DNA of 64,000 nucleotides from Sedimenticola sp. (GTDB taxonomy: Bacteria > Pseudomonadota > Gammaproteobacteria > Chromatiales > Chromatiaceae), in assembly GCA_002869585.1 (NCBI GenBank), contig PKUO01000033.1:86783-150782 (forward strand), given 5' to 3'. How positions within the stretch are numbered: position 1 is the first letter of the stretch; every line of letters starts with the position of its first letter. Positions 26,321-39,428 of this stretch are shown here, one piece after another. The notes under the pieces were generated by a model. That model saw only the letters and a list, made by a program, of their open reading frames with translations. It searched no databases and was not told the DNA's origin. A program made the position numbers and the translations under genes.

Positions 26321-28468
26321 ATGGCCAATACGCCAAAACCAACTCTAGATGACTGGAAAAAACAGGCGGAGAAGGAGCTGAGAGGCCGTCCGCTGGAGTC
26401 CCTGAACTGGAATACCCCGGAGGGGATCCAGGTCAAGCCGCTCTATACCGCAGCCGATCTCGAAGGTCTGGCACAATGCGACAGCCTGCCTGGTTTTGAG
26501 CCCTTTATGCGTGGCCCCAAGTCCACCATGTACGCGGGTCGTCCCTGGACCGTTCGGCAATACGCCGGTTTTTCCACGGCGGAAGAGTCCAACGCCTTCT
26601 ACCGGCGCAATCTGGCGGCGGGCCAGCAGGGTCTGTCGGTGGCCTTCGACCTGGCCACCCATCGCGGCTATGACTCGGACCATGAACGGGTGGTGGGGGA
26701 TGTCGGCAAGGCGGGTGTCGCCATCGACTCTGTCGAGGATATGAAAATCCTGTTCAACGAGATCCCGCTGGATCAGGTGTCAGTATCCATGACCATGAAC
26801 GGCGCTGTGCTGCCGGTGATGGCCAGTTACATCGTCGCCGCCGAAGAACAGGGGGTGAAGCCCGAGCAACTCTCCGGCACCCTGCAGAATGATATTCTGA
26901 AAGAGTTCATGGTGCGTAACACCTATATCTATCCGCCCGAGCCGTCGATGCGCATCGTGGCGGATATCATCGGCTATACCGCCGAGAAGATGCCGAAATT
27001 CAACTCCATCTCCATCTCCGGCTATCACATGCAGGAGGCCGGGGCGACCAATGTCCAGGAGTTGGCGTTCACTATCGCTGACGGTCTTGAATACGTGCGT
27101 GCCACCATCGCCAAGGGACTGGATGTGGACAAGTTCGCGCCGCGCCTGTCGTTCTTCTTCGCCATCGGTATGAACTTCTTCATGGAGGCCGCCAAGCTGC
27201 GTGCGGCGCGCCTGCTCTGGGCACAGCTCATGGAGAAGCACTTTCAGCCCAAGGACACGCGCTCCAAGATGCTGCGCACCCACTGCCAGACCTCCGGCGT
27301 GAGCCTGACTGCGAAAGATCCCTACAACAACATCATGCGCACCACCATCGAGGCGATGGCCGCGGTGCTGGGCGGTACCCAGTCGCTGCACACCAACTCG
27401 TTTGATGAGGCGCTGGCGCTGCCCACTGATTTCTCGGCGCGCATTGCCCGCAACACCCAGCTGGTGATCCAGGAAGAGACCGGCATCACCAACGTGGTCG
27501 ATCCCCTTGCCGGTTCCTACTATGTGGAGAGCCTGACCAACGCGCTGGTCGAGCAGGCCATGCAGCTGATCGAAGAAGTCGAAGAACTGGGCGGCATGAC
27601 CCGGGCGGTTGAGTCGGGCATGCCCAAGCTGCGTATCGAGGAGGCGGCCGCACTGCGCCAGGCGCGTATCGATCGCGGTCAGGAGGTGATTGTTGGCGTC
27701 AACAAGTATCAGCTGGCCGAAGAGCCCCAGATCGAGGTTCTGGATATCGATAACACTGCAGTGCGCGAGGGACAGATTGCCCGTCTGCAACGTATCCGCG
27801 CCTCGCGCGATGAGGCCGCCTGCCGGCAGGCACTGGACGCCCTGACCGCAGCGGCGCAGGACGGCTCCGGCAATCTGTTGGATCTGGCGGTTGCTGCCGC
27901 GCGGGTGCGTGCGACCGTGGGCGAGATATCAGATGCCCTGGAGACTGTCTATGGCCGCCACAAGGCGATTACCCGCTCAGTTGCAGGGGTCTACGCCTCG
28001 GCCTACGAGGGAGATGATACCTTTGTGAATATCAAGACTGAGATCGAGGCATTTGCCAGGGAAGAGGGACGGCGTCCACGCATGCTGGTGGTCAAGATGG
28101 GCCAGGACGGCCATGACCGCGGTGCCAAGGTGATTGCCACGGCCTATGCCGATATGGGTTTTGACGTGGACATCGGGCCACTCTTCCAGACCCCGGAAGA
28201 GGCGGCGCGCCAGGCCGTTGAAAATGACGTGCACGTGATCGGTGTTTCGTCACTGGCGGCCGGGCACAAGACCCTGGTGCCGCAGTTGATCAAGGCCCTC
28301 AAGGATGAAGGCGGTGAGGAAATTCTGGTGGTTTGTGGTGGCGTAATCCCGCCGCAGGACTATGATCAGTTGTTGAGCCAGGGCGTTGCTGCCGTCTATG
28401 GACCCGGTACCAACATCCCCAAGGCGGCAGCCGAGATGCTGAAGTTGATCAGGGAAAGACGCGGTTAA
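26321..28468 (+). CDS. scpA: Methylmalonyl-CoA mutase, single-chain form
   Basis: An adenosylcobalamin enzyme of 715 residues that converts (R)-methylmalonyl-CoA to succinyl-CoA. The N-terminal barrel contains [20 protein letters not shown] and [13 protein letters not shown] at the substrate site; the C-terminal B12 domain has [18 protein letters not shown] with the cobalt-ligand His, and [17 protein letters not shown]. Length and a complete catalytic plus B12 chain match the homodimeric type (E. coli Sbm) rather than a split alpha/beta enzyme. It is preceded by GTCCTGGCAGG and GGAG-like bases before ATG 26321, and flanked by REP-like elements. Confidence 0.95.
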   Translation: MANTPKPTLDDWKKQAEKELRGRPLESLNWNTPEGIQVKPLYTAADLEGLAQCDSLPGFEPFMRGPKSTMYAGRPWTVRQYAGFSTAEESNAFYRRNLAAGQQGLSVAFDLATHRGYDSDHERVVGDVGKAGVAIDSVEDMKILFNEIPLDQVSVSMTMNGAVLPVMASYIVAAEEQGVKPEQLSGTLQNDILKEFMVRNTYIYPPEPSMRIVADIIGYTAEKMPKFNSISISGYHMQEAGATNVQELAFTIADGLEYVRATIAKGLDVDKFAPRLSFFFAIGMNFFMEAAKLRAARLLWAQLMEKHFQPKDTRSKMLRTHCQTSGVSLTAKDPYNNIMRTTIEAMAAVLGGTQSLHTNSFDEALALPTDFSARIARNTQLVIQEETGITNVVDPLAGSYYVESLTNALVEQAMQLIEEVEELGGMTRAVESGMPKLRIEEAAALRQARIDRGQEVIVGVNKYQLAEEPQIEVLDIDNTAVREGQIARLQRIRASRDEAACRQALDALTAAAQDGSGNLLDLAVAAARVRATVGEISDALETVYGRHKAITRSVAGVYASAYEGDDTFVNIKTEIEAFAREEGRRPRMLVVKMGQDGHDRGAKVIATAYADMGFDVDIGPLFQTPEEAARQAVENDVHVIGVSSLAAGHKTLVPQLIKALKDEGGEEILVVCGGVIPPQDYDQLLSQGVAAVYGPGTNIPKAAAEMLKLIRERRG

Positions 28469-28478
28469 TGAACGAAAT

Positions 28479-28507
28479 CGTAGGAGCGCCTGAAGGCACT
28501 CCTGCAA
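28479..28507. repeat. Degenerate REP-like hairpin
   Basis: TAGGAGCGCC-TGAA-GGCACTCCTG is a short imperfect inverted repeat sharing the GTAGGAGCG core of the element at 26181-26231. It lies just after the mutase stop. Confidence 0.5.
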
Positions 28508-28562
28508 TGCTGAATCAATAAAAACGCCTGTACGGCAAGTTGGGCTATCAGAGGAGAGATCC

Positions 28563-30095
28563 ATGCAGGAAATTATTCGCCGTCTCGAGGAGAAACGCGC
28601 CGCCGCGCGCCTCGGTGGTGGTCAGACCCGTATCGATAAGCAGCATGCCAAGGGCAAGCTGACGGCACGCGAACGTATCGAGCTGTTTCTCGATCCTGAT
28701 ACCTTCGAAGAGTGGGATATGTTCGTGGAACACCGCTGTTCCGATTTCGGCATGGAAGAGCAGAAAACCCCGGGTGATGGTGTCGTTACCGGCTATTGCA
28801 TGGTCAATGGCCGCCTGGTTTTCGTGTTCAGCCAGGATTTTACCGTGTTTGGCGGCTCGCTCTCGGCAGCCCATGCCGACAAGATCTGCAAGGTCATGGA
28901 TCATGCCATGAAGGTCGGTGCGCCGGTGATCGGACTGAACGACTCGGGTGGCGCGCGCATCCAGGAAGGGGTGGATTCCCTGGCCGGTTATGCCGATGTC
29001 TTCCAGCGCAACGTGATGGCCTCCGGTGTGATCCCGCAGATCTCCATGATCATGGGACCCTGCGCCGGTGGTGCTGTCTACTCGCCGTCGATGACCGATT
29101 TCATCTTCATGGTGAAAGACACCTCCTACATGTTCGTCACCGGCCCGGATGTGGTCAAGACCGTGACCCACGAGACCGTGACCGCAGAGCAGTTGGGTGG
29201 CGCCGTCACCCACACCACCAAATCCGGTGTCGCCGACCTGGCGTTTGAGAACGATGTCGAGGCGCTGCTGATGCTGCGCCGCTTCGTCAACTTCCTGCCG
29301 GCCAACAATCGTGAAAAGCCCCCGTTCTGGCCGACCGAGGATCCCACGGATCGCAAGATACCCTCGCTGGATACGCTGATTCCGGCCGACCCGAACCGAC
29401 CCTATGACATGAAGGAGTTGATTCAGAAGATCGTCGATGACAACGACTTCTTCGAACTCCAGAGCACCTATGCGGCAAATATCATCACCGGCTTTGCGCG
29501 CATGCAGGGCTCGACGGTGGGTATAGTGGCCAACCAGCCGATGGTGCTGGCCGGCTGTCTGGATATCGACTCTTCAAAAAAGGCCGCGCGTTTTGTGCGC
29601 TTCTGCGACGCCTTCAACATCCCGATCATCACCCTGGTGGATGTGCCCGGTTTCCTGCCCGGCACCTCCCAGGAATACAGCGGCATTATCAAGCACGGCG
29701 CCAAGCTGCTCTACGCCTACGCCGAGGCAACGGTGCCGAAGATCACGGTGATCACCCGCAAGGCCTATGGTGGCGCCTACGATGTGATGGCCTCCAAGCA
29801 CCTGCGCGGCGACGTCAACCTGGCCTGGCCGACCGCCGAGATCGCGGTGATGGGCCCGAAGGGCGCGGTGGAGATCATCTTCCGTGCCGACATGAAGGAG
29901 CCGGACAAGATCGCGGCGCGAACCGACGAGTACCGCGAGAAATTCGCCAATCCGTTTGTCGCCGGCAGCCGTGGCTTTATCGACGATGTGATCATGCCGC
30001 ACAGCACGCGCAAGCGTATCTGCCGGTCGCTGGCCATGTTGCGTGATAAGAAACTGGAAAACCCCTGGCGCAAGCACGGGAACATCCCATTGTAA
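28563..30095 (+). CDS. pccB: Propionyl-CoA carboxylase beta subunit (carboxyltransferase)
   Basis: The carboxyltransferase subunit, 510 residues, which moves the carboxyl group from biotin to propionyl-CoA to give (S)-methylmalonyl-CoA. Typical segments: [19 protein letters not shown], the acyl-CoA site [17 protein letters not shown] with [17 protein letters not shown], and the biotin site [23 protein letters not shown] with [19 protein letters not shown]. The site GAGGAGAG precedes ATG 28563. It sits directly before pccA, as in most propionate operons. Confidence 0.95.
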   Translation: MQEIIRRLEEKRAAARLGGGQTRIDKQHAKGKLTARERIELFLDPDTFEEWDMFVEHRCSDFGMEEQKTPGDGVVTGYCMVNGRLVFVFSQDFTVFGGSLSAAHADKICKVMDHAMKVGAPVIGLNDSGGARIQEGVDSLAGYADVFQRNVMASGVIPQISMIMGPCAGGAVYSPSMTDFIFMVKDTSYMFVTGPDVVKTVTHETVTAEQLGGAVTHTTKSGVADLAFENDVEALLMLRRFVNFLPANNREKPPFWPTEDPTDRKIPSLDTLIPADPNRPYDMKELIQKIVDDNDFFELQSTYAANIITGFARMQGSTVGIVANQPMVLAGCLDIDSSKKAARFVRFCDAFNIPIITLVDVPGFLPGTSQEYSGIIKHGAKLLYAYAEATVPKITVITRKAYGGAYDVMASKHLRGDVNLAWPTAEIAVMGPKGAVEIIFRADMKEPDKIAARTDEYREKFANPFVAGSRGFIDDVIMPHSTRKRICRSLAMLRDKKLENPWRKHGNIPL

Positions 30096-30152
30096 TTCCA
30101 ATGAAACAACAACTGGATTACAGCACCTATAACGAAATAAACGGGATCTGCA

Positions 30153-32135
<1,983 letters not shown>

Positions 32136-32143
32136 ACCCCGCT

Positions 32144-33142
32144 ATGCTGGCAAATACAGAGGCCCTTGCCAGTGATCTTCTCGCTGGCAAGCGGCGGGCA
32201 CTCTCGCAGGCAATTACCCTGGTTGAATCAACCCGGGCCGATCATCGCGGGCAGGCTGTGGCACTGTTGCAGCGGCTTGCCCCGCATGCCGGAAATGCCC
32301 TCAGGCTGGGTATATCCGGCGTACCGGGCGCGGGTAAATCAACCTTCATCGAGGCCTTTGGCAATCATATTCTCGATCAGGGCCACCGTCTTGCGGTGCT
32401 GGCGGTCGATCCCTCATCGGCGGTGAGCGGTGGTTCGATCCTGGGTGACAAGACTCGCATGGAGGAGTTGTCGCGCCGTCGCGAGGCATTCATCCGGCCG
32501 TCACCAGCCGGCAAGACGCTGGGTGGCGTCACCCGCAGAACCCGTGAAACCCTTTTGTTGTGCGAGGCGGTGGGTTTCGATGTGGTGATTGTCGAGACCG
32601 TCGGTGTTGGCCAGTCGGAGACTGCGGTAGCCGATATGACCGATATGTTTCTGCTGCTGCTGCTGCCTGGGGGAGGCGATGATCTGCAGGGGATCAAGCG
32701 CGGCATCATGGAGCTTGCTGATCTGCTCCTGGTCAACAAGGCCTATGGCGACATGCAGGCCGCCGCCAACCACTCGGCCGCGGATTACATCCGGGCATTG
32801 CGGCTGCTGCATCCCCGCACGCGCAACTGGCAGGTCCCGGTCAAGACCTGTTCCGCGCTGCGCGGGATAGGTATTGCCGAGGCCTGGGAACTGGTCTGCC
32901 AGTATCGGGATACGCTGAGCGCGAGCGGTGAATGGAGTGAGCGGCGCGCCCAGCAGGCGCGGGCCTGGATGTGGGCAGAGACTGCCGAGAGCCTGATTGC
33001 CGCCCTGCGCGAAGACGAGCGGATACAGCACCGCCTGCCCGAGCTGGAACAGGCGGTTATGGCCGGTCGGTTGCCCCCCACCCTGGCGGCCGCGGAGTTA
33101 ATCGAAACCTTTTTGCAGTCCAAAGCAACCCCCGTATCTTGA
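32144..33142 (+). CDS. meaB: Methylmalonyl-CoA mutase-associated GTPase MeaB
   Basis: A G3E-type GTPase of 332 residues that protects and reloads the cobalamin mutase. The P-loop is ISGVPGAGKSTFIEAFG, followed by VLAVDPSSAVSGGSILGDKTRMEEL, VETVGVGQSETAVADMTD (switch region) and LLVNKAYGD (the NKxD-like base site). It starts 9 bases after the pccA stop and precedes the epimerase, so it is in the operon of its client enzyme. Confidence 0.94.
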   Translation: MLANTEALASDLLAGKRRALSQAITLVESTRADHRGQAVALLQRLAPHAGNALRLGISGVPGAGKSTFIEAFGNHILDQGHRLAVLAVDPSSAVSGGSILGDKTRMEELSRRREAFIRPSPAGKTLGGVTRRTRETLLLCEAVGFDVVIVETVGVGQSETAVADMTDMFLLLLLPGGGDDLQGIKRGIMELADLLLVNKAYGDMQAAANHSAADYIRALRLLHPRTRNWQVPVKTCSALRGIGIAEAWELVCQYRDTLSASGEWSERRAQQARAWMWAETAESLIAALREDERIQHRLPELEQAVMAGRLPPTLAAAELIETFLQSKATPVS

Positions 33143-33188
33143 GCGGCTGCATTTTTGCCGCCCCAACCCAATTACAGGAGCCCGAGTT

Positions 33189-33587
33189 ATGATCGGAAAA
33201 CTCAATCATGTCGCCATTGTCGTGCCGGATCTCGAAGCGGGCACCGCCATCTACCGTGATACCCTGGGGGCCAGTGTATCCGCGCCGATAGCTTTGCCCG
33301 AGCATGGCGTGACCACGGTTTTCGTGGAACTGCCGAATACCAAGATTGAACTGCTGCATCCCCTGGGGGAGGATTCTCCGATCGCCAAGTTCCTGGAGAA
33401 AAACCCTAGTGGCGGTATTCACCATGTCTGCTATGAGGTTGATGATATCGAGGCCGCGGCAGCGAAGCTGAAACAACAGGGCGCGCGGGCGCTGGGTGAG
33501 ATCAAGATCGGCGCGCACAACAAGCCGGTGCTGTTTCTCCATCCCAATGATTTTTGCGGTACCTTGGTGGAGTTGGAGCAGGCCTGA
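33189..33587 (+). CDS. mce: Methylmalonyl-CoA epimerase
   Basis: A 132-residue vicinal oxygen chelate protein that interconverts (S)- and (R)-methylmalonyl-CoA, linking the carboxylase to the mutase. It has the metal pattern of the family: KLNHVAIVVPDLEAG (His), GVTTVFVELPNTKIELLHP (Glu), GGIHHVCYEVDDIEAA (His) and a final CGTLVELEQA (Glu). Site ACAGGAG precedes ATG 33189. Confidence 0.94.
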   Translation: MIGKLNHVAIVVPDLEAGTAIYRDTLGASVSAPIALPEHGVTTVFVELPNTKIELLHPLGEDSPIAKFLEKNPSGGIHHVCYEVDDIEAAAAKLKQQGARALGEIKIGAHNKPVLFLHPNDFCGTLVELEQA

Positions 33588-33612
33588 ATGTTATCTGCAA
33601 GAGAGGTGGTAA

Positions 33613-34261
<649 letters not shown>

Positions 34262-34269
<8 letters not shown>

Positions 34270-34708
34270 CCAGCTGAATTTTCTGCAGACCACCCTGCAC
34301 AGCGAAATTCCCCTGACCCGGCAGATGGGGATCAGGGTTGCGGATTACTCCGGCAGTGAACTGTTTGTGCACGCCGATCTTGCGCCCAACATCAATATCC
34401 ATGGCACTGCCTTTGGCGGCAGTCTCTACAGTATCTGCGCCGCGGCCTGCTGGGGGCTGCTGCATCTTAAACTTATGGAGCAGCAGGTGGCGGCTCAGAT
34501 CGTACTGGCTGAAGGCGAGATAAAATACCGACGGCCGGTACGGGAGGATATCCTGGTCCGCTGCAGCTTGCCAGATTCGGAATCCTACGACCGTTTTATC
34601 TACCGTGCCAGACAGGACAGGAAAGCGGCAATTACCCTTGATGCAGAGATTCTGGCCGGTAATCGCCAGGCCGTCGTCTTCAAAGGGCACTTCTCTTCTG
34701 CCGGCTGA
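34262..34708 (+). CDS. YiiD C-terminal-type hotdog thioesterase
   Basis: A 148-residue hotdog-fold protein of the YiiD_C thioesterase group. LAPNINIHGTAFGGSLYSIC (active-site helix) and ILAGNRQAVVFKGHF are family-like. It begins within the end of the carbonic anhydrase gene. At the end of a propionyl/methylmalonyl-CoA operon it may hydrolyse dead-end acyl-CoAs and free CoA, which is inference. Confidence 0.8.
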
Positions 34709-34762
34709 TTTCCGCTTAGCCACTGAATTTCCAATAGTTTTTCTACTCGAATCTGGACGCTC

Positions 34763-34789
34763 TAAAGTGTTTCAGCGATTCGCCGCTAT
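34763..34789 (+). promoter_or_regulatory. Sigma-28 (FliA)-type promoter of the chemoreceptor gene
   Basis: TAAAGTGT, 11 bases, GCCGCTAT closely matches the flagellar sigma-28 consensus TAAAGTTT-N11-GCCGATAA. It lies about 60 bases upstream of the chemoreceptor ATG, the class of gene FliA normally transcribes. Confidence 0.75.
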
Positions 34790-34851
34790 ATCTCATTACC
34801 CGCGTAGGGAATACATATTCGACTAGCTGTAGTCACAGAGTGAGGGCGGCG

Positions 34852-36984
34852 ATGCAACTTCTTCAAAATATCTCTATAGCCAATCGGTTGATTGCCGGTT
34901 TTGGCCTGTTGGCGATCCTGCTGTTGCTGACCGGGGGGATGGCCTATCGCGGCATGTCCCATATGAATGAGGATTCCCGGAAGATTATTGAAACATCCCC
35001 GCTGATAGACGCCGCCATGGAGATGAAAATGGCAACGCGCACCCATCAGTTGGCGATCATGGAGATGCTGGCGGCCGACAGCGTTGCCGAAGCCGATAAG
35101 ATGTGGCGGGAAAGTGGCGAGGCCAGTCTCAGCTTTCAAAATTACAGTGATGCGGTACTCAATGGCGGGGAAACCGAAGGTGGTCGTATCTATCCGGCCC
35201 GGGATCAGCGCCTGCGGCAGATTGTTGAACAGGCCCGGCAGGTGCATGATACGGAGTTGCTCCCCAGCATCAAGTCGATCTATCAGCTGGTAAAGGATGA
35301 GTTTTCAGTCGATGCGCTCTCCTCCTCCAATTTTCGCGAACTCGCCGACGCGTTCACGGCCATTGAAACAGATATGCAGGCAGCGAAAGAGGAGATAAGG
35401 GCTTTTACCGCCAACAATATGGATAACTACACCCAGTTCGGATTCAAACTGGATAACAGCTATCTCTGGGGTGAGGCGGTTGACGATCTGTATGCGGAGC
35501 TGGTGCGCACCTTCAAGGCGATATCCGACACTGCCCAGAGTCTGGGTGCCGATGAGCGGAAAAAGTTTCTTGGCATTTTCGAAAACATGTCGAACCAGAT
35601 GCGCGCTGAGCTGGAGTCGCTGGTGGCAAACAAGAACCGCCATGGTGATACCTTGCCTGTGCTGAATATCAGCGGTTTTACCGATCGCATCAATCAATGG
35701 CGTGATAATTTCGAGGGCGTTTTTTATCCCAAGGCGATGGAGTATATGAGCTTGCAGGACAGACGCGCCAGTCTCATCGATAATCGTCACCAATCAGATG
35801 AGGCGGCCGATACCAATGCAGAGAAGATCTACCCACTGCTTGGAGAGATCGAGGATGTCAGCAGAGGTATAGTCAACCATAGCAATGCCGACTCCCAGGC
35901 AACCGCCAACAGCGTGATGCGCAGTTCCCTGACTATCATGGCGGTGGGTGTGGTGCTGGCGATTCTCCTTGGAGTGCTGGTAACGCTCAGCATTACCCGG
36001 CCACTGAATCAGGTGGTCAACAGGTTGGAGGATATCGCCGAGGGCGAAGGCGATCTGACCCTGCGCCTGGTGTAACAGGGCAGGACGGAGCTGAGTCTGT
36101 TGACCCATGCCTTCAATACCTTCGTAGACAAGATTCAGACCATGGTGCGTCAGGTTGGCGAGGCTGCGGGCCAGTTATCGACTGCTGCCGATCAGACCCG
36201 GCAGATCACCCAGCGGACCGGCCAGGGCGTGCGTGAACAGCAGATAGCCACCGAGCAGGTGGCAACCGCCATGAACCAGATGGTGATGACAGTACAGGAG
36301 GTGGCGCGCAACAGCAGCAGCGCCTCGGAGGCAACCCAATCAGCGAATACCGAGACTGTCAGAAGCTCAGATGTCGTGATGAACACGGTGAATCGCATCA
36401 ACAATCTCGCCTTGGAGGTGTCCCAGACCGCTGACATCATCAACCAGCTGGCAAAGGATAGCGAAGGTATTGGCGGTGTCCTGGATGTGATTCGCGGGAT
36501 AGCCGATCAGACCAACTTACTGGCGCTCAATGCCGCCATTGAGGCGGCGCGCGCCGGAGAGCAGGGCAGGGGTTTCGCTGTGGTCGCCGATGAGGTGAGA
36601 ACCCTGGCGGGCCGTACCCAGCGCTCGACCCAGGAAATCCAGAGTATGATCGAGCAGCTACAACAACGCGCACGTTCCGCCGTGGACGCCATGGAGCGTG
36701 GCCGTCAACATGCCAGGGAAGGAGCGGAAGAGGCGGCAGTCACGGGGAAATCACTGGGGGCGATCACCCATGCCGTATCGAACATCAGTGATATCAACAC
36801 CCAGGTGGCGAGCGCGGCCGAGGAGCAGGCGGCGGTGGCCAACGAGGTACTGCAGAATATTGTGAACATCTCGGAGATCGCCAAGCAGACAACCTCCGGG
36901 GCCGAAGAGACTGCCCAGGCCGGAGAGCGTATGCTGGAGTTGTCCAGCCGACTTCAACAGATGGTGAGTGGTTTCAAGGCGTAA
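34852..36984 (+). pseudogene. Methyl-accepting chemotaxis protein split by an in-frame TAA after HAMP
   Basis: A full chemoreceptor of about 710 codons: membrane helix 1 (LIAGFGLLAILLLLTGG), a long helical periplasmic sensor (about residues 35-350, possibly a helical bimodular type), membrane helix 2 (IMAVGVVLAILLGVLVTLSI), HAMP, then the signalling hairpin with [20 protein letters not shown] and [18 protein letters not shown] single TAA at 36073-36075 separates GEGDLTLRLV from QGRTELSLL in the same frame. GAA or AAA would restore it. As written the receptor stops within HAMP and cannot reach CheA. ATG 34852 is preferred over GTG 34840. The gene is transcribed from a sigma-28-type promoter. 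Confidence 0.87.
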
Positions 36985-37016
36985 CGAACTGTTCCGACCT
37001 TATTTTCCTGCCGGAG

Positions 37017-37226
37017 TTACAGAAACTGTCTGGTAATTACGACGTAGCTGACAAGGGCCAGTATAATGCCGGGAAACAGCACGCTGCAGGTGCCCGACAC
37101 AAACTGCAATGCAACTACCCACCAGGGGAGGTTCTGCCACTCCCTCTGGGTTTGCTCTCGATAACCCCGACTCAGCAGATACTGCCAGCCAGCGAACAGG
37201 TTCAATTCGGGTTTTTCCAGTAACAT
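37017..37226 (-). CDS. Small membrane protein of unknown function
   Basis: A 69-residue protein with a soluble N-terminus (MLLEKPELNLFAGWQYLLSR) and one or two membrane helices (WWVVALQFVSGTCSVLFPG, IILALVSYVVIT). I do not recognise a family. ATG 37226 has a clear site (CAGGAG, about 10 bases upstream), which is the main reason to accept it over the longer frame from 37247. It converges with the chemoreceptor gene. Confidence 0.55.
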   Translation of the reverse strand: MLLEKPELNLFAGWQYLLSRGYREQTQREWQNLPWWVVALQFVSGTCSVLFPGIILALVSYVVITRQFL

Positions 37227-37545
37227 TTTGATTACACTCCTGGGCAAATCATGCTCCGGTTGCGCTATCAGTCATGGGACAGGATTGTCTCCGTCTCCTA
37301 TATAACCCTGTTCTCATGTCATCCGGGTGACACTCTTGTTACGGTTTGGCTACATGAAAAAATAGACTGCCTCAGACAGGCAGGTTGATCCTGACACGCA
37401 AAGGGCTTGGCCAGTGAATGGAGCGCAGTGGGATATCACGGGTCATTCCCGGCGATGACTGAATAGTTTGTGCTCTGCCTTCAGATAAGACAAAGGCCCG
37501 GTCGGGCCTTTGTCTTTTTTAGTTTAGAGATACCCTGGTGTTATC
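37227..37545. other. Intergenic region with terminator
   Basis: A 319-base gap between the small membrane protein (start) and the malonyltransferase gene (stop), both on the minus strand. It contains the strong terminator at 37487-37520 and, nearer 37227, the leader of the small protein (a TATATA at about 37300 on the minus strand). Nothing else was recognised. Confidence 0.4.
37487..37520. terminator. Rho-independent terminator after the malonyltransferase gene
   Basis: AAGACAAAGGCCCG-GT-CGGGCCTTTGTCTT followed by T residues on the plus strand; on the minus strand it follows the malonyltransferase stop and ends in an A/T-rich side as well. It is a near-perfect 14-base stem and works in both directions. 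Confidence 0.85.
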
Positions 37546-38523
37546 TCAGGGCACGCCGGCAGCTGTTTTGATGGTTTCGATATTGATCGCCGCCAGGTAC
37601 TCCGGCTTGGGATCGGCGCGGCGGGTGAATTTCTTGATAATGCTCTCCAGGTTCGGACGTTTCTCTGCCGGGCCTTCTCCGGTGCCGATACCACCGCCAA
37701 ATTCAACGAACAGGTTTGCCCCGTTGTCGAGCGCGGTCTGCAGGCAGTCCACCCAGTTCACCGGATGGAACAGCTGGAAAAACAAGCGTGACTTGATGGT
37801 CTCGGCGTCATCCTGATGGAAGTCGCCGGTGTAGTTTGACAGCACCCTGAGTTTGGGGGCGCCGATCTCCACCTGGTCCAGTGCTTCCCGGAAATGGCGT
37901 GCCGCGGTCACCATGTAATAGGTATGGAAGGCACCCTCGGTTTTCAGTCGTACAGCCTTCTTTTTTGGATAGAGTTCCGCCATATCTTCAGCCAGTGCGT
38001 CAAGGTCAGCGGATGCCCCGCCGACAACCGTCTGGTCAGGCAGGTTGAGACCGGCGATACCACAGAAATGCTTGTCGGCCAGAGGACGTGCGGTTTCCAG
38101 GTCAACAGTCAGCGCTGCCATCTCCCCTTCACCATGGGTTCCCATCAACTCGCCACGCTTGGAGACCAGGCGCAGTGCGTCTTCAAAGCTGAGGGCGTCT
38201 GCCGCCACAAGTGCGCTGTACTCGCCCAGGCTGTGGCCGGCGGCCATAGTCGGGTTCAGCGGGCTTTCCGCCAGCTCCCGGTAGACAGTGAGGCAGGCGA
38301 TATGGTGGGTCAGCAGCACCGGCTGGGTGAAACGAGTCAGATTGATCTGATTGTCCGGATCGGTGTGAGAGAGTTTGGCCATGTCATAACCGAGAACATC
38401 ACTGGCCTGTTCATAGATCCGCCGGGCAGACTCGAACTCTGTGCAGAGATCACTGCCGATGCCTGGATACTGGGATCCCTGGCCGGGAAAGATGAATACG
38501 ACGTTTTGTTCTGCTTCGGACAT
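37546..38523 (-). CDS. ACP S-malonyltransferase-like protein (FabD family)
   Basis: A 325-residue acyltransferase of the FabD fold. VVFIFPGQGSQYPGIG is the N-terminal loop, MAAGHSLGEYSALVAA carries the nucleophile Ser, GAFHTYYM has the catalytic His. It would load malonyl groups onto ACP. It is not in a fab cluster, so it may be a second copy or serve a specialised pathway. ATG 38523 (MSEAEQN), with GGAGAAAA upstream, is the likely start; the frame itself runs further to 38580. It ends at a strong terminator. Confidence 0.84.
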   Translation of the reverse strand: MSEAEQNVVFIFPGQGSQYPGIGSDLCTEFESARRIYEQASDVLGYDMAKLSHTDPDNQINLTRFTQPVLLTHHIACLTVYRELAESPLNPTMAAGHSLGEYSALVAADALSFEDALRLVSKRGELMGTHGEGEMAALTVDLETARPLADKHFCGIAGLNLPDQTVVGGASADLDALAEDMAELYPKKKAVRLKTEGAFHTYYMVTAARHFREALDQVEIGAPKLRVLSNYTGDFHQDDAETIKSRLFFQLFHPVNWVDCLQTALDNGANLFVEFGGGIGTGEGPAEKRPNLESIIKKFTRRADPKPEYLAAINIETIKTAAGVP

Positions 38524-38684
38524 GGTGCTTTTCTCCATTTCAAATCGCGACTCGGGAGAATAGACATTTCCAGCAGTCACGGCAAGTGGCGGGGTCAGCG
38601 GTATAAAATTGCTTGCAGGCTGTGGACTCTCAGCATAGGCTCTAGCTGATCGATGACAGGTTCACTATAAACTGAGGCCATAGC

Positions 38685-39035
38685 GTGGAATCCTCGATTG
38701 ACATAGAAGTTTTCCGGCAGCTACTGATAAAACGCCGAGAAGATCTGCTAAGCGTATCCAGCCAGCAGGAGCAATCGGTGGAGACGGTGGAGCTGGATCA
38801 GACACGGGTAGGGCGGCTGTCGCGTATGGATGCGATGCAGGTTCAGGCCATGTCGCAGGAGACGCAACGGCGACGGATGCTGGAGCTGCAGCGCATCGCT
38901 GAGGCATTGCGCAGGATCAATGAAGGCGAGTATGGATACTGCATAAACTGCAATGGCAGTATTGCGCAGAACAGGTTGGCCATAGATCCGGCGGCATCAT
39001 TGTGTATTGTTTGTGCAAGCCAGTCAGAGCAGTAG
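38685..39035 (+). CDS. DksA/TraR-type C4 zinc-finger protein
   Basis: A 116-residue protein with a coiled-coil N-terminal half (FRQLLIKRREDLLSVSSQQ ... RRRMLELQRIAEALRRI) and a C-terminal zinc finger CINCNGSI ... CIVCASQ. It is shorter than DksA and lacks an obvious DxxDxA tip, so it belongs to the TraR/DksA superfamily but may not act like DksA. It probably binds the RNA polymerase secondary channel. The start is GTG 38685. It is divergent from the malonyltransferase gene. Confidence 0.85.
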   Translation: MESSIDIEVFRQLLIKRREDLLSVSSQQEQSVETVELDQTRVGRLSRMDAMQVQAMSQETQRRRMLELQRIAEALRRINEGEYGYCINCNGSIAQNRLAIDPAASLCIVCASQSEQ

Positions 39036-39122
39036 TGGTGCAAGTACATTTCATGAATTAGTCCAGTCGCTCAGGCTTGAGTCCTGAAATGAGTGGTGTT
39101 TTCTTACTGTAAGGTGATGAGT

Positions 39123-39347
39123 ATGAGTTGCAAAATTATGGTGTTGCCCAGCCGGGATGCGGCGAAAATGCGGGTGATCAATATCCCCGCGGATATGGAG
39201 GAGCATGAGGCCTATCGTTACACCACGGGAGTAATAGCGGCCGTCGAAGAGAAAAATCCCGATTATCAGTGGGAAGATATCGAGGATGCGCTGGAAGAGC
39301 ACGGTTTCCAGTCCCTGGAGTATGTCCTCGGCCCGGCATTGGACTGA
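39123..39347 (+). CDS. Small acidic protein of unknown function
   Basis: A 74-residue protein beginning MSCKIMVLPSRDAAKMRVIN; the second half is acidic (WEDIEDALEEHGFQSLEYVLG). I do not recognise a family. The frame runs back to 39093 but AAGG at 39111-39114 is well placed for ATG 39123. It lies between the DksA-like gene and a DMT transporter, all on the same strand. Confidence 0.6.
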   Translation: MSCKIMVLPSRDAAKMRVINIPADMEEHEAYRYTTGVIAAVEEKNPDYQWEDIEDALEEHGFQSLEYVLGPALD

Positions 39348-39428
39348 TAAATCGCAGGGTTGCGCTAATCGGGTTAATCCCGTCACTGTGAGGCATCTCA
39401 TGCCTTCACGCGATTCAAGATTGTCTCT

